Positions 46,242 to 57,015 of a stretch of 64,000 nt of DNA are shown piece by piece. The position numbers were made by a program, and so were the translations under genes. Within the stretch, counting starts at the first letter, position 1, and the number at the start of each line of letters is the position of its first letter. The stretch is from Mycolicibacter arupensis (GTDB lineage Bacteria > Actinomycetota > Actinomycetes > Mycobacteriales > Mycobacteriaceae): positions 1 to 64,000 of the forward strand of contig NZ_MVHH01000022.1 in NCBI RefSeq assembly GCF_002086515.1, read 5' to 3'. The notes under the pieces were generated by a model, which saw only the letters and a program-made list of their open reading frames with translations, was not told the origin of the DNA and did no database searches.

Positions 46242-47651
46242 ATGCTGCTGACCTCGCTGGCCTCCGACGGCTCGAACGCCCCGGACATCGCTGATGCGGT
46301 GCGTATCGACGACACCGCCCTGAGCCGGGCGCAGCTCAGTGCCGCGTCCGCGGGGGCGCTCGAGGATCTCGGCGGCGCGAGCAGCGTTGCGGTGCTGGCC
46401 ACACCCACGGCGCAGACGGTGCTGGCGGTGACCGGCTGTCTGCTGGCCGGGGTGCCGGTGGTGCCGGTGCCCGCCGACGTGGGCGTCGCCGAGCGTCAGC
46501 ACATGTTGCGCGATTCGGGCGCGCAGGCCTGGCTGGGGGAGCGGCCCGACGATCTCGCGGGGCTGCCGCATTTCGCGGCACGCTCGGGGTCGCAACAGCC
46601 GCGTGCAGCCGATGCCTGCGATGACGAGGACACCGCGCTGATCATCTACACTTCCGGAACCACCGGTCCCCCCAAAGGTGTTCAGTTGAGCCGGCGGGCG
46701 CTGGCAGCCGACCTCGATGCACTGGCGCAGGCCTGGCAGTGGAGCCCCGACGACGTGCTGGTGCACGGACTGCCGATGTATCACGTGCATGGCCTGGTCC
46801 TGGGACTGCTGGGGTCATTGCGGGTGGGCAACCGCTTCGTCCACACCGGCAAGCCGACTCCGGAGGCCTACGCCGCCGCTCACGGCACGCTGTATTTCGG
46901 GGTGCCGACCGTATGGTCCCGGGTGGTGGCCGACCCGGGTGCCGCCGCGGCGCTGCGATCGGCCCGGATGCTGGTGTCCGGTAGTGCCGCGTTGCCGGTC
47001 CCGGTGTTCGACGCACTCGTCGCGCAGACCGGACACGCACCCATCGAGCGGTACGGCAGCACCGAGTCGCTGATCACCTTGAGCACCCGGGCCGACGGTG
47101 AGCGCCGGCCGGGTTGGGTAGGGCTGCCGTTGGCGGGCGTGCAGACCAAGCTCGTCGCCGACGACGGCGGCCCGGTGCCCCACGACGGGGAGAGCATCGG
47201 GCGGCTGGCGGTGCGCGGACCGACGCTGTTCAACGGATATCTCAACCGGCCCGACGCGACAGCCGACGCGTTCGATGCCGACGGGTGGTACCGCACCGGC
47301 GATGTGGCCGTGATCGACGGTGCGGGCATGCATCGGATCGTCGGACGCGAATCGGTGGATCTGATCAAGACCGGCGGGTTCCGGGTAGGAGCTGGTGAGA
47401 TCGAAACGGCGTTGCTCGGTCATCCTGCGGTGGCCGAGGTTGCTGTCGTCGGGCTTCCCGACGACGACTTGGGGCAGCGCATCGTTGCGTTCGTTGTTGC
47501 GTCGCCGGCCGGCCCGGCACGGCCAAACGAGCTGATCGACTATGTGGCCCAGCAGCTTTCGGTGCACAAGCGGCCCCGTGAGGTGCGCATAGTGGATGCC
47601 TTGCCGCGCAACGCGATGGGAAAGGTCCTCAAGAAGGCACTGCTGACGTAG
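46242..47651 (+). CDS. fadD36: Fatty-acid-CoA ligase FadD36
   Basis: 469 residues, an ANL superfamily enzyme. Motif I is IIYTSGTTGPPKGV near residue 134, then RYGSTES, GWYRTGDVA, and the C-terminal lysine in LPRNAMGKVLKK. It activates a carboxylic acid to the acyl-CoA through an acyl-adenylate. Size and position match Rv1193 (473 residues). The precise substrate is not evident. Confidence 0.9.
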   Translation: MLLTSLASDGSNAPDIADAVRIDDTALSRAQLSAASAGALEDLGGASSVAVLATPTAQTVLAVTGCLLAGVPVVPVPADVGVAERQHMLRDSGAQAWLGERPDDLAGLPHFAARSGSQQPRAADACDDEDTALIIYTSGTTGPPKGVQLSRRALAADLDALAQAWQWSPDDVLVHGLPMYHVHGLVLGLLGSLRVGNRFVHTGKPTPEAYAAAHGTLYFGVPTVWSRVVADPGAAAALRSARMLVSGSAALPVPVFDALVAQTGHAPIERYGSTESLITLSTRADGERRPGWVGLPLAGVQTKLVADDGGPVPHDGESIGRLAVRGPTLFNGYLNRPDATADAFDADGWYRTGDVAVIDGAGMHRIVGRESVDLIKTGGFRVGAGEIETALLGHPAVAEVAVVGLPDDDLGQRIVAFVVASPAGPARPNELIDYVAQQLSVHKRPREVRIVDALPRNAMGKVLKKALLT

Positions 47652-47690
47652 GCTCCGCTTGCGTGACACCGACACCGAAAGGGTGGGCCC

Positions 47691-47987
47691 GTGAAGCCTT
47701 CGAAGCGAATCAGTCTTGGCGCGGTGACCGTGCTCGCCGGCACGGCGCTGCTGATCGGCGGATGCTCGGCGGTGGACAAGGTCATCAACAAGGGCGGCGA
47801 CACAACCTGCGGAGAATTCAACGGTCACACCGACGAGAAGCAGCGCTCCGAGGTCGCCAAGATGCTCAAGGACGCCAAGGGTGGCGAGCCGTCGAACCTG
47901 GAGCTTTCCGGGACACAGCTGGCGGTCAGCGCCTTCTGCAAGACGATCGGGAAAGACAGCGACAAGATCAGCAGGGCGATGCTGTAG
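47691..47987 (+). CDS. Small lipoprotein
   Basis: 98 residues from GTG 47691. The signal peptide ends in the lipobox LIGGC. The mature part is short, charged and has two cysteines (TTCGEFNG and SAFCKTI) that could pair. It belongs to a common type of small mycobacterial lipoprotein of unknown function. It is convergent with the TetR gene, with an 8-bp gap. Confidence 0.8.
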   Translation: MKPSKRISLGAVTVLAGTALLIGGCSAVDKVINKGGDTTCGEFNGHTDEKQRSEVAKMLKDAKGGEPSNLELSGTQLAVSAFCKTIGKDSDKISRAML

Positions 47988-47995
47988 CGCTCAGC

Positions 47996-48679
47996 TCACC
48001 CGCGATTGCGGTCCGCGCAGGGACCGGCCGGTTCCCAGGTCTGCATCGCGCATTCGACGCCGTCGTCGTCGAGCGCGGCGACCGGCAGCGTCACGTGATC
48101 GCTGCGATAACGCATCCCGTCGAGAAGGATGGCGACGTAGCGGCGCCACAACTGCTCGTCGACATGGCCGGCGAACTCGCTCACCGTGCCCGCCAGTAGC
48201 CCCAGGATCGGCATGTCGGTCGAGGACATCTCAGGGCGTAGGTGACCGTCGGCTCGCGCCCGCTCGACGAGTTCCTTGATCACCGGGATCAGCCGATCCT
48301 GGGCGGCGATCACCCGTTCACCCCCGTAGCACTTACTGAAGGCGATCTCTCGCAGTCCGCGGTCGGTGGCCAGGATTTCGCACATCTGCTCGACGTACCA
48401 GGCGAGACCGTCCCAGGAATGTGGTTGGCGCAAAGCTGTTTCCGCGAAACCGATGAGTTGATTGAGGCCGTCTTCGAAGATCGCTTCGAGCAGCTCGTCT
48501 TTGCTGGAGAACCGCCGATAGACGGTCCCCACTCCCACGCCGGCATGGTGGGCGACGTCGTTGAGATTGGGCTCCAAGCCTCTGGTGGCGAACAGCTCGC
48601 GGGCCGACTCCACGATGCGCTGGCGATTACGCGCCGCGTCCTTGCGCAGCGGGCGGTTCGGTGTGTCGTCGGCGTTCAC
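47996..48679 (-). CDS. TetR family regulator of the mmpS-mmpL pair
   Basis: 227 residues from GTG 48679; the 8 codons upstream are not typical. The N-terminal helix-turn-helix reads RQRIVESARELFATRGLEPN, then LNDVAHHAGVGVGTVYRRFSSKDELLEAIF. The C-terminal ligand-binding domain is about 150 residues long. It is divergent from mmpS, so it most likely controls the transporter through the shared 119-bp promoter region, as TetR/MarR regulators do for other mycobacterial MmpS/MmpL pairs. Confidence 0.9.
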   Translation of the reverse strand: MNADDTPNRPLRKDAARNRQRIVESARELFATRGLEPNLNDVAHHAGVGVGTVYRRFSSKDELLEAIFEDGLNQLIGFAETALRQPHSWDGLAWYVEQMCEILATDRGLREIAFSKCYGGERVIAAQDRLIPVIKELVERARADGHLRPEMSSTDMPILGLLAGTVSEFAGHVDEQLWRRYVAILLDGMRYRSDHVTLPVAALDDDGVECAMQTWEPAGPCADRNRG

Positions 48680-48798
48680 AACGGCCCAGTGTAATGCGAA
48701 CAACAGAAAAACGGATTGACTCTATCCACTTACCTAGTTAGCTTGACTACCTGGAAAGGTGCGGGACTGATCCTGGGCCGAAATCGGGGAGAGCGACG
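48680..48798. promoter_or_regulatory. Divergent promoter/operator between tetR and mmpS
   Basis: TTGACT at 48716-48721 could serve as -35 for mmpS with TAGCTT 17 bases later. A second TTGACT lies at 48743. TAGT and ACTA (48735-48749) form a short inverted repeat across the -10 region that could be the TetR operator. Confidence 0.35.
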
Positions 48799-49224
48799 AT
48801 GAAGAGGCTGATTCAGCGGGTGTGGTTGCCGGCCCTGATCGTGGTGGCAGTAGCCGCGGGCGGCCTCACCGTGGCGCAGTTGCGGAAGGTGTTCGGGGCG
48901 CATCCCGTCGTGGTGACCGAACTGTCGTCGGACAACGCCGAAGACTTCAACCCCAAGTTCGTGACCTATGAGGTCTTCGGCTCGGGTGGCACCGCCGTCA
49001 TCAACTACATGGACCTCGAAGGGCGGCCCCAGCGCGTCGCCGGCGCCACGCTGCCGTGGACGCTGACCTTGCAGACCACGCTTCCCTCGGTGATGCCCAA
49101 CATCTTGGCCCAGGGGGACGGCGACACGATCAGCTGCCGCGTCACCGTCGACGACGAGGTCAAACAGGAACGCACGGCCAACGGCTTCAACGCCGAGACC
49201 TACTGCTTCGTGAAGGCAGCATGA
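48799..49224 (+). CDS. MmpS family membrane accessory protein
   Basis: 141 residues: one N-terminal transmembrane helix ([16 protein letters not shown]) followed by the periplasmic MmpS domain ([25 protein letters not shown] to [10 protein letters not shown]). It partners the MmpL transporter; their genes overlap by ATGA. MmpS/MmpL pairs export lipids, siderophores or drugs. There is no positional equivalent at this locus in M. tuberculosis. Confidence 0.93.
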   Translation: MKRLIQRVWLPALIVVAVAAGGLTVAQLRKVFGAHPVVVTELSSDNAEDFNPKFVTYEVFGSGGTAVINYMDLEGRPQRVAGATLPWTLTLQTTLPSVMPNILAQGDGDTISCRVTVDDEVKQERTANGFNAETYCFVKAA

Positions 49225-52112
49225 CCACGCCGACGGCCCAAGCGCCGACCCACGCCGCCTCCGAGACCGCCGGGCATCCGCGCATTCCGCGGTTCATCCG
49301 GGCGTTCGCCGTGCCGATCATCCTGGTGTGGATCGGCTTGATCGCCGCGCTGAACATCGTCGTACCGCAGCTCGAGGAAGTGGGCAAGCTGCGCGCGGTC
49401 TCGATGAGCCCCAACGACGCACCCTCGATGATCGCCACCAAGCGGGTGGGCAAGGTCTTCCAGGAGTACGACACGTCCAGCTCGGTGATGATCGTGCTCG
49501 AGGGCGAAGCGCCGCTGGGTGCCGAGGCCCACGATTTCTATGACCGCATGGTGAGCGCGCTGCGGGCAGACACCGCCCACGTGCAGCATGTCCAGGATTT
49601 CTGGGGCGACACGCTGACCGCCAAGGGAGCGCAGAGCGCCGACGGCAAGGCCGCCTACGTCCAGGTCTACATCTCCGGCGACCAGGGCGAGACCCTGGCC
49701 AACGACTCGGTGGACGCGGTGCGCCGCATCGCGACGCAGACGCCCGCGCCCGACGGGGTGAAGGCCTACGTCACCGGTCCAGCCGCCATGAGCACCGATC
49801 AGAACCACGTCGGCGACAAGAGCATGGAGACCATCGAAATGCTCACCTTCGCCGTGATCACGGTGATGCTGCTGGGCGTGTACCGGTCGGTGATCACCAC
49901 ACTGATCGTTTTGGCGATGGTGGTCCTGGAGTTGTCCGGTGCCCGTGGTCTGGTGGCATTCCTGGGATTTCACAACTTCTTCGGCCTGACCACCTTCGCC
50001 ACCAACCTGCTGGTGACGTTGGCCATCGCCGCCTCCACCGACTACGCGATCTTCCTGATCGGTCGATATCAAGAGGCGCGCAGATCGGGCGAGAACCGAG
50101 AAGCGGCGTATTACACCATGTTCCATGGCACAGCACACGTGGTGCTGGCCTCCGGGCTGACCATCGCCGGCGCCACGTTCTGTCTGCATTTCACCCGGCT
50201 GCCCTACTTCCAGACCATGGGTATTCCGCTGTCGATCGGCATGGTGGTCGTGGTGGCGGCCGCCCTGACACTGGGGCCGGCGATCATCTCGGTGTGCTCC
50301 CGGTTCGGCCGTGTCCTAGAACCCAAGCGCATCACCACATCTCGCGGATGGCACCGGGTCGGCACCGCCACGGTGCGCTGGCCCGGCGCGATCCTGGTAG
50401 TCGCCGTCGCGGCGGCGTTGATCGGTCTGCTGGCGCTGCCTGGGTACCACACCACCTACAACGACCGCATCTACCTGCCCGACGACGTCCCCTCCAACGT
50501 GGGCTACTCGGCGGCATTCCGGCACTTCTCCGAAGCGAAGATGAACCCGGACCTGATGATGATCGAAACCGACCGGGATCTGCGCAACCCCGCGGACTTC
50601 CTGGTGATCGACAAGATCGCCAAGGCCCTCAAGGCCGTCCATGGAATCGCCCAGGTGCAGACCATCACCCGGCCCGACGGCGATCCGATCAAACACGCGA
50701 CCATCCCGTACACCATCGGCCAGAGCGGCACCGCTCAACTGATGAACAACGACTACATGCAGTCCAATCTGGACAACCTGCTCAAACAGGCCGACGATCT
50801 GCAGGCCAGCATCGACTCGATGACCGAGATGATGCGGATTCAGACGGACCTGGCCGCGGTGTCGCAACGGATGGCCGACAAGATGGCCAAGACATCGGTC
50901 GACATCGGCGACATGCGTGACCACTTGGCGGACTTCGATGACTTCTTCCGGGTGTTCCGCAACTATTTCTACTGGGAACCGCACTGCTTCGACATCCCGA
51001 TCTGCTGGGCCCTGCGCTCGGTCTTCGACACCATGGACGGCATCGACACCATGTCCGGAGACTTCGACGACATCGTTCCCGACATGCAGCGCATGGCCGA
51101 GCTGATGCCGCAGATGGTCGCCGTCATGCCGGCCCAGATCCAGTCCATGAAGAACCAGAAGCAGACCCTGCTCAACCAGTACCAGGTGCAGAAGGCCCAG
51201 CAGGATCAGAACATCGCGATGCAGGAGAACTCCACCGCGATGGGCCAGGCCTTCGACGCCGCCAAGAACGACGATTCGTTCTACCTTCCGCCGGAGGCGT
51301 TCGAGACGGCCGACTTCAAGCGGGGCATCAAACTGTTCCTGTCGCCGGATGGACATGCGGTGCGGTTCACGATCATTCACCAGGGTGATCCGTTGACGCC
51401 TGCGGGTATTTCCCGGATCGAAGCGCTCAAGGTGGCGGCTGCCGACGCGATCAAGGGGACGCCCTTCGAAGGCGCATCGATCTACCTGGGCGGGAGCGCG
51501 GCCACGTTCAAGGACATGCAGCAGGGTGCCGACTACGACCTGATGATCGTTGCCACGGCCGCACTGGTGCTGATCTTCATCATCATGATGGTGCTCACCC
51601 GGGCCGTGGTGGCGGCCACGGTGATCGTCGGCACGGTGGTGCTCAGTCTGGGGTCGGCGTTCGGGCTGTCCGTGCTGATCTGGCAGCACCTCGTCGGCAT
51701 CCCGCTGAACTGGATGGTGTTGCCGATGTCGGTCATCGTGCTGCTGGCCGTCGGCGCGGACTACAACCTGCTGCTGGTCTCGCGTATCCGCGAGGAGATC
51801 CACGCCGGCCTGCACACCGGGCTGATCCGCGCCATGGTGGGCACCGGGGCCGTGGTGACCGCCGCGGGACTGGTCTTCGCCTTCACGATGGCATCCATGG
51901 CGGTCAGCGCCCTGATCGTGATCGGCCAGGTCGGCACCACGATCGGGCTGGGTCTGCTGTTCGACACTCTGGTGGTCCGCTCACTGATGACCCCGTCGAT
52001 CGCCACCCTGCTTGGCCGCTGGTTCTGGTGGCCGCAACTGGTGCGCCCCCGCCCCGTTCCGCGGCCGTGGCCGCAGCCGATCCAGCCGGAGCGTGAGGAG
52101 GCGCTGGTCTGA
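49221..52112 (+). CDS. MmpL family RND transporter
   Basis: 963 residues from ATG 49221. There are two RND repeats, each with a transmembrane helix bundle and an external loop. The proton-relay Asp-Tyr pairs are present in [14 protein letters not shown] and [16 protein letters not shown]. The second external loop holds a long helical section ([20 protein letters not shown] to [18 protein letters not shown]) consistent with a coiled coil, as found in MmpL4/5-like transporters. Exports an unknown lipid or drug across the cytoplasmic membrane using the proton gradient; the TetR neighbour suggests induction by substrate. Confidence 0.94.
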   Translation: MTTPTAQAPTHAASETAGHPRIPRFIRAFAVPIILVWIGLIAALNIVVPQLEEVGKLRAVSMSPNDAPSMIATKRVGKVFQEYDTSSSVMIVLEGEAPLGAEAHDFYDRMVSALRADTAHVQHVQDFWGDTLTAKGAQSADGKAAYVQVYISGDQGETLANDSVDAVRRIATQTPAPDGVKAYVTGPAAMSTDQNHVGDKSMETIEMLTFAVITVMLLGVYRSVITTLIVLAMVVLELSGARGLVAFLGFHNFFGLTTFATNLLVTLAIAASTDYAIFLIGRYQEARRSGENREAAYYTMFHGTAHVVLASGLTIAGATFCLHFTRLPYFQTMGIPLSIGMVVVVAAALTLGPAIISVCSRFGRVLEPKRITTSRGWHRVGTATVRWPGAILVVAVAAALIGLLALPGYHTTYNDRIYLPDDVPSNVGYSAAFRHFSEAKMNPDLMMIETDRDLRNPADFLVIDKIAKALKAVHGIAQVQTITRPDGDPIKHATIPYTIGQSGTAQLMNNDYMQSNLDNLLKQADDLQASIDSMTEMMRIQTDLAAVSQRMADKMAKTSVDIGDMRDHLADFDDFFRVFRNYFYWEPHCFDIPICWALRSVFDTMDGIDTMSGDFDDIVPDMQRMAELMPQMVAVMPAQIQSMKNQKQTLLNQYQVQKAQQDQNIAMQENSTAMGQAFDAAKNDDSFYLPPEAFETADFKRGIKLFLSPDGHAVRFTIIHQGDPLTPAGISRIEALKVAAADAIKGTPFEGASIYLGGSAATFKDMQQGADYDLMIVATAALVLIFIIMMVLTRAVVAATVIVGTVVLSLGSAFGLSVLIWQHLVGIPLNWMVLPMSVIVLLAVGADYNLLLVSRIREEIHAGLHTGLIRAMVGTGAVVTAAGLVFAFTMASMAVSALIVIGQVGTTIGLGLLFDTLVVRSLMTPSIATLLGRWFWWPQLVRPRPVPRPWPQPIQPEREEALV

Positions 52113-52151
52113 GCCCAGCGGTTAGCGAGGTTCGACCGCGTCAACCCCGCG

Positions 52152-53096
52152 TCAGTTGGCGTGCAGGGCTTCGTTGAGCGCGATGCCCTGACCGTCACGG
52201 GCGACCACCTCAACGGCGCCGCTCTGGGAATTGCGGCGGAACAACAGGTTGTTGCCACCGGCCAGATCGCGGGCCTTGGTGGTGGTGCCGTCGGGCAGGC
52301 TGACCTTGGTGCCCGCGGTGACATACAGCCCGGCCTCGACCACACAGTCGTCACCGAGCGGGATGCCCAGCCCGGCGTTGGCTCCCAGTAGGCAGCGCTT
52401 GCCGATCGAAATCACTTGTGTCCCACCGCCGGAAAGCGTCCCCATGATGGAGGCGCCGCCGCCGACGTCGGAGCCGTCGCCCACCACCACGCCCGCCGAA
52501 ATGCGGCCCTCGACCATGGAGGCGCCCAGCGTGCCGGCGTTGAAGTTGACGAATCCCTCATGCATCACCGTGGTACCCGAGGCCAGGTGGGCGCCCAGGC
52601 GTACCCGGTCGGCGTCGGCGATCCGCACGCCGGAGGGCAGCACGTAATCGACCATCCGGGGGAACTTGTCCACGCCGTAGACCGTCACCGGGCCGCGCCG
52701 GCGCAGCCGGGCCCGGGTGGTCTCGAAGCCTTCGACCGCACACGGCCCGAAGTTGGTCCACACCACATTGGTCAGCACGCCGAACAGCCCGCCGGCGTTG
52801 AGCCCGTGCGGGGCCACCAGACGGTGTGACAGCAGGTGCAGCCGCAGATAGGCGTCGTAGGCGTCGACCGCAGTGTCCTCCAGCGACCCGATCACCGTGC
52901 GCACCGCGACCGTTTCGGTGCCGCGGTCCTCATCGCGGCCCACCAGCCCGGCCAGATCGGCGGGCGCCTCATCGCCGGCGAGGCGCGTGGTTCCGGGTGC
53001 GCCCGAGCCGCCCAACTCCGGTGCGGGAAACCAGGTGTCGAGCACCGATCCGTCTGCGGCCAGCGTCGCGATACCGACGCCCGAAGCTCCAGTCAC
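52152..53096 (-). CDS. dapD: Tetrahydrodipicolinate N-succinyltransferase DapD
   Basis: 314 residues from GTG 53096; the long open frame beyond is antisense to dapE. The left-handed beta-helix is shown by [28 protein letters not shown] and [28 protein letters not shown]. The N-terminal domain has [21 protein letters not shown]. It succinylates tetrahydrodipicolinate in the lysine/meso-DAP pathway that feeds peptidoglycan. Divergent from dapE, as in Rv1201c-Rv1202. Confidence 0.96.
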   Translation of the reverse strand: MTGASGVGIATLAADGSVLDTWFPAPELGGSGAPGTTRLAGDEAPADLAGLVGRDEDRGTETVAVRTVIGSLEDTAVDAYDAYLRLHLLSHRLVAPHGLNAGGLFGVLTNVVWTNFGPCAVEGFETTRARLRRRGPVTVYGVDKFPRMVDYVLPSGVRIADADRVRLGAHLASGTTVMHEGFVNFNAGTLGASMVEGRISAGVVVGDGSDVGGGASIMGTLSGGGTQVISIGKRCLLGANAGLGIPLGDDCVVEAGLYVTAGTKVSLPDGTTTKARDLAGGNNLLFRRNSQSGAVEVVARDGQGIALNEALHAN

Positions 53097-53207
53097 GCCG
53101 ACCAGGTTACCTTTTCCGCGGGCAGACACAGAATCGGACGGTGAGGCGATAACCCGTGCGAATCCGTGTCTGATCGGCGGGAAACGCTCGCCCGCTAGTC
53201 TGGGTCC

Positions 53208-54287
53208 GTGCTGGACCTGCACTCCGATCCGATTGCCCTGACCGCGGCGCTGGTGGACATTCCCAGCGAGTCGCGACATGAAGCACTGATCGCCGACGAG
53301 GTCGAAGCCGCGCTGCGGGCCCAGACCACCGGATTCGAGATCATCCGCGACGGCGACGCGGTCCTGGCTCGCACCCGGTTGGGACGCCCCACCCGGGTGC
53401 TGCTGGCCGGGCATCTGGACACCGTCCCGGCCGCGGGCAACCTGCCCAGCCGGCGCACCGTTGACGCCGACGGCGACATCCTGCACGGCTGCGGCACCGT
53501 CGACATGAAATCCGGCGTCGCGGTGTTCCTGCATCTGGCCGCGACCGTCACCGAGCTCCGGCACGACCTGACGTGCGTCTTCTATGACTGCGAAGAGATC
53601 GAGGCGGCCGCCAACGGGCTGGGGCGCATCGAACGCAACCTGCCGGAGTGGCTGGTGGCAGACGTAGCCATCCTGGGTGAGCCCACCGGCGGCTATATCG
53701 AGGCCGGCTGTCAGGGCACCTTGCGGGTGGTGATCAGCGCTGCGGGCACCCGGGCGCATTCGGCGCGCTCCTGGCTGGGCGACAACGCCATCCACAAGCT
53801 CGGGGCGGTCCTGGACCGGCTCGCCGCCTACCAGCCGCGCAGTGTGGACATCGACGGCTGCGTCTACCGGGAGGGATTGTCGGCGGTGCGCATCGACGGC
53901 GGGGTGGCGGGCAACGTCATCCCCGACGCGGCCGCCGTCACGGTGAACTTCCGCTTCGCCCCCGACCGCACCCCCGAGCAGGCGCTGGCCCACGTCCGGG
54001 AGGTGTTCGACGGCCTGGACGTCGACATCCAGCAGACCGACGCCGCGGCCGGGGCGCTACCGGGGCTGACCGCGCCCGCGGCGGCCGCGCTGGTGAACGC
54101 CGCCGGCGGCCAGGTCCGGGCCAAGTACGGCTGGACCGACGTCTCCCGCTTCGCCGCCCGCGGTATTCCCGCGGTCAACTACGGCCCCGGCGACCCCAAC
54201 CTGGCCCACACCGTCGAGGAAAGGGTGCCGGTCGAACAGATCGCCGCGGTGGCCGAGCTGCTGCGCGGCTACCTGTCGCAGTCCTGA
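53208..54287 (+). CDS. dapE: Succinyl-diaminopimelate desuccinylase DapE
   Basis: 359 residues, M20 metallopeptidase family. Metal ligands are seen in [29 protein letters not shown] and [11 protein letters not shown], with the dimerisation domain in the middle and a C-terminal [15 protein letters not shown] that supplies the last histidine. It removes succinate from N-succinyl-LL-diaminopimelate with two zinc ions, two steps after DapD. Start is GTG 53208. Confidence 0.96.
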   Translation: MLDLHSDPIALTAALVDIPSESRHEALIADEVEAALRAQTTGFEIIRDGDAVLARTRLGRPTRVLLAGHLDTVPAAGNLPSRRTVDADGDILHGCGTVDMKSGVAVFLHLAATVTELRHDLTCVFYDCEEIEAAANGLGRIERNLPEWLVADVAILGEPTGGYIEAGCQGTLRVVISAAGTRAHSARSWLGDNAIHKLGAVLDRLAAYQPRSVDIDGCVYREGLSAVRIDGGVAGNVIPDAAAVTVNFRFAPDRTPEQALAHVREVFDGLDVDIQQTDAAAGALPGLTAPAAAALVNAAGGQVRAKYGWTDVSRFAARGIPAVNYGPGDPNLAHTVEERVPVEQIAAVAELLRGYLSQS

Positions 54288-54345
54288 CGCCGGACGATTA
54301 CCGAACATCTATCGCGGGGGCGTCAGATGATCGCCGTTTCGACCC

Positions 54346-56364
54346 TCAGCTCCTGGCCCGCTGCAGCGCGGCGCGGCCGAACGCGCAGTCGACCTCGCCG
54401 CACAGCTTTGCCAGCGGGTCCACCGCCCGGGCGTCGCCGAGCCGGGCGGCGGTGTCCCAGGCCTGCAGCGCCACCGCGGACTGCCCGGTGCGCTCGGCCA
54501 TCCGGGCCGCCTCCCGGGCGGCGTTGATCGCGCCGTGCTGGTCGCGCATCCCGGCCCGCTGCCAGGCGCGCGCCACGCCCAGCTCCGGGGCGAACAGCGC
54601 TGACTTGGTGCCGTGGCGAGATTCCGCCCGGCTCAACGTCTTTGCCGCGCCGGCGATGTCGGACTGGCGGGCCAGCGCGGTCGCCAGCAGGGTCAGCGAC
54701 AGCGGCCCCCACGAATAGCCGGTGCGCTCCAAGGTGGCGGCGGCCGGAGTCAGCAGCTCGGTTGCGGCGTCGAATTCCTCGGCGGCGATCAGCACCTGAG
54801 CCACCAGCACCTCACCGATCGCGCGGCCGGGCTGTGACACCTCGGCAAAATCGGTGAACTGCCCGGCCAGCTCGCGTGCCTCGTCCAGGTGCTGCGCCAT
54901 CAGCAGGGTGGTGATCTCGGCCAGGCCGACGGTGAACCGCAGCACGCCGGGATGCTCGGCGTCCAGGGCACGCCGGGCCAGGGGGCCCACGTCGTCGAAT
55001 CGGCCTGCGCGCGCGGCGCATAGCGCCGCGGCGCTGCCTGCCCACGCCACCGCCATGTCGTCGGCGGCCGGGTCGGCCAGGACTTCGGTGGCCGACTGCA
55101 TCGCACGGCCGATGTTGCCGGCGTTCATCGCGAACGTGGCGGCGAGTGCGTCGAGGGTGATCCGCGAACCCGGCGCGGAAACCCGGCCACGCGTGGTGGT
55201 CAGGAACGCGGTGGCGCGTTCGGGCTCACCCAGCATGAAGAACTGATTGGCGGCCCGCGGCAACGCCCAGGCCATCAATTCCGGCTCACTGAGGCAGGCG
55301 GGGTCCACCGCCGCCAGCACCGCGTCGGCGTCGCGGCCCCGGCCCTGCCAGCCCAGTGCGTGTGCCAGCGCCAGAAGGGCGGGCAGGCCACCGCTGCGGT
55401 CCACCGCATGGCGGGCCAGCCGCTCACCCAGGTGCGGATCACCCAGTCGCAGCGCCTGCTGGGCCGCGGCCACCACGTCCGCGACGGGCTGGGGCGCGTC
55501 ACTGTCGGCCGCCAATGCCGCCAGCCGCAACTGCTCGCCCACGTGCGCGCAGGGCCGGGCGGCCAGCGCCCCCACGGCTTCGGTGCGCCGCGCGCGGGCG
55601 CCGGCTTCGCCCATCGAATCGCGGGCCCGGTCGGCGAACAGCGGGTGGGCGGTGTAGACCACGGGGTCAGGCTCTCGACCGCCACGGGTGCGGGTCTCCA
55701 CCACGCCCAGCTCCTCGGCCTGGCGAACGGCGTCGGCGCTGGTGAGACGGGTCAGGTCGATCAGCGCCAGCGGTTCGAAGACGGCCAGATAGTCCAGTAC
55801 GGCGCGGGCATCGGCGGGCAGGCCCGCCACGAAGGCGTCGACATCGTGGCCCGCCTCGCCGGATTCTTCGGCTGCGTCGATGTCGATGCGGGTCAGTAGT
55901 GCGTCGCCCCATAGTGCGGTGATAGGGGCCGCCGGGGAGCCGTCGGCGCGGCCGGTGGCGATGATCCGGGCCGACCCGGTCAGGGCCAGCTGATAGACCA
56001 GCGTCGCCGACAAGGCGTCGAGCAGATGGGCGTCATCGACCACCAGCAGCAGTTCACCTGCCGCATCGACCAGCGAATCGCGGGCCGCGCGCAGCAGCGC
56101 GGCGGGCTTGCCGACGTCGGCCACCCGCACCAGGTGACTGAACGCGCCGAACGGCACCGTGCGTTCGGCGGGGGTGCCGATCACCCAGCGCAGCCGGGTG
56201 TTCGGGTGGCGGTCGACGTGGTGTTCGGCGGCCAGCCGGGCCAGCGTGGACTTGCCGCAGCCGTCCGGACCGAGCACCACGGCCCCCGCCTGTGTTCCGG
56301 CGAGCGCCGTACTGAGCCGATCCAGGGCCGCCGACTGCTCGGGAACGTTCCACCGGATCGGCAC
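54346..56364 (-). CDS. AAA-ATPase/LuxR-like regulator without a DNA-binding domain, Rv1204c-like
   Basis: 672 residues. The N-terminal ATPase has Walker A GPDGCGKST near residue 32-41 and Walker B LLLVVDDAHLLDAL near 107-118, then a winged helix-like link. The C-terminal 400 residues are tetratricopeptide-like helical repeats rich in alanine. This is the layout of MalT/LuxR-type STAND regulators, but the usual C-terminal LuxR helix-turn-helix is missing; the protein ends in FGRAALQRARS. It matches the Rv1204c position. Its partner or target is unknown. Confidence 0.82.
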   Translation of the reverse strand: MPIRWNVPEQSAALDRLSTALAGTQAGAVVLGPDGCGKSTLARLAAEHHVDRHPNTRLRWVIGTPAERTVPFGAFSHLVRVADVGKPAALLRAARDSLVDAAGELLLVVDDAHLLDALSATLVYQLALTGSARIIATGRADGSPAAPITALWGDALLTRIDIDAAEESGEAGHDVDAFVAGLPADARAVLDYLAVFEPLALIDLTRLTSADAVRQAEELGVVETRTRGGREPDPVVYTAHPLFADRARDSMGEAGARARRTEAVGALAARPCAHVGEQLRLAALAADSDAPQPVADVVAAAQQALRLGDPHLGERLARHAVDRSGGLPALLALAHALGWQGRGRDADAVLAAVDPACLSEPELMAWALPRAANQFFMLGEPERATAFLTTTRGRVSAPGSRITLDALAATFAMNAGNIGRAMQSATEVLADPAADDMAVAWAGSAAALCAARAGRFDDVGPLARRALDAEHPGVLRFTVGLAEITTLLMAQHLDEARELAGQFTDFAEVSQPGRAIGEVLVAQVLIAAEEFDAATELLTPAAATLERTGYSWGPLSLTLLATALARQSDIAGAAKTLSRAESRHGTKSALFAPELGVARAWQRAGMRDQHGAINAAREAARMAERTGQSAVALQAWDTAARLGDARAVDPLAKLCGEVDCAFGRAALQRARS

Positions 56365-56411
56365 GGCCGCGAGTTTACGGTCTGAGCCAACCGCCCGTTA
56401 GCCTTTCGGAT

Positions 56412-56975
56412 GTGCGGTCAAGTGAATGGGCGGTCTGTGTCTACTGTGCGTCCGGCCCCAGCGATCCGGCCCTGCTGGCGCTGGCCGCCAAGGTCGGTGC
56501 GGCGATCGCCGAACGGGGCTGGACGCTGGTGTGGGGAGGTGGCAACGTCTCGGCGATGGGCGTGCTGGCCGTGGCTGCCCGGGAACACGGCGGGCATACC
56601 GTCGGCGTGATCCCCAAGGCGTTGCTGCACCGCGAGGTGGCCGATGTGGATGCCGACGAGCTGATCGTCACCGACACCATGCGGGAGCGCAAGCAGGTGA
56701 TGGACGACCGTGCCGACGCATTCCTGACGCTGCCCGGCGGCATCGGCACACTGGAAGAGCTGTTCGAAACATGGACGGCTGGGTATTTGGGCATGCATGA
56801 CAAAGAGGTGGTGTTGCTCGATCCCGACGGCCACTATGAGGGGCTGTGGACGTGGCTGTCCGGGTTGATCGATACCGGCTTCGTGTCCCGGCGGGCGATG
56901 GACCGCCTTCTGGTGTTCGACGAGATGGAGGCGGCACTGGACGCGTGTTCACCCGGTACCGCCGGTACTGACTAA
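56412..56975 (+). CDS. LOG family cytokinin-riboside-monophosphate phosphoribohydrolase-like protein
   Basis: 187 residues from GTG 56412. The LOG signature PGGIGTLEELFETWT near residue 108 and GGGNVSAMG near 44 mark the phosphate/nucleotide-binding site. The M. tuberculosis orthologue Rv1205 releases free cytokinin from its nucleotide and is known to accumulate when the proteasome is blocked. Position and length agree. Confidence 0.93.
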   Translation: MRSSEWAVCVYCASGPSDPALLALAAKVGAAIAERGWTLVWGGGNVSAMGVLAVAAREHGGHTVGVIPKALLHREVADVDADELIVTDTMRERKQVMDDRADAFLTLPGGIGTLEELFETWTAGYLGMHDKEVVLLDPDGHYEGLWTWLSGLIDTGFVSRRAMDRLLVFDEMEAALDACSPGTAGTD

Positions 56976-57015
56976 GCTCGCCTAGCCACCGATTGCAGCG
57001 AAATGAGGCGATAAC

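Noticed and set aside
53097..53993. Extended dapD frame of 613 codons
   Set aside because: The added part is antisense to dapE; DapD homology starts at GTG 53096.
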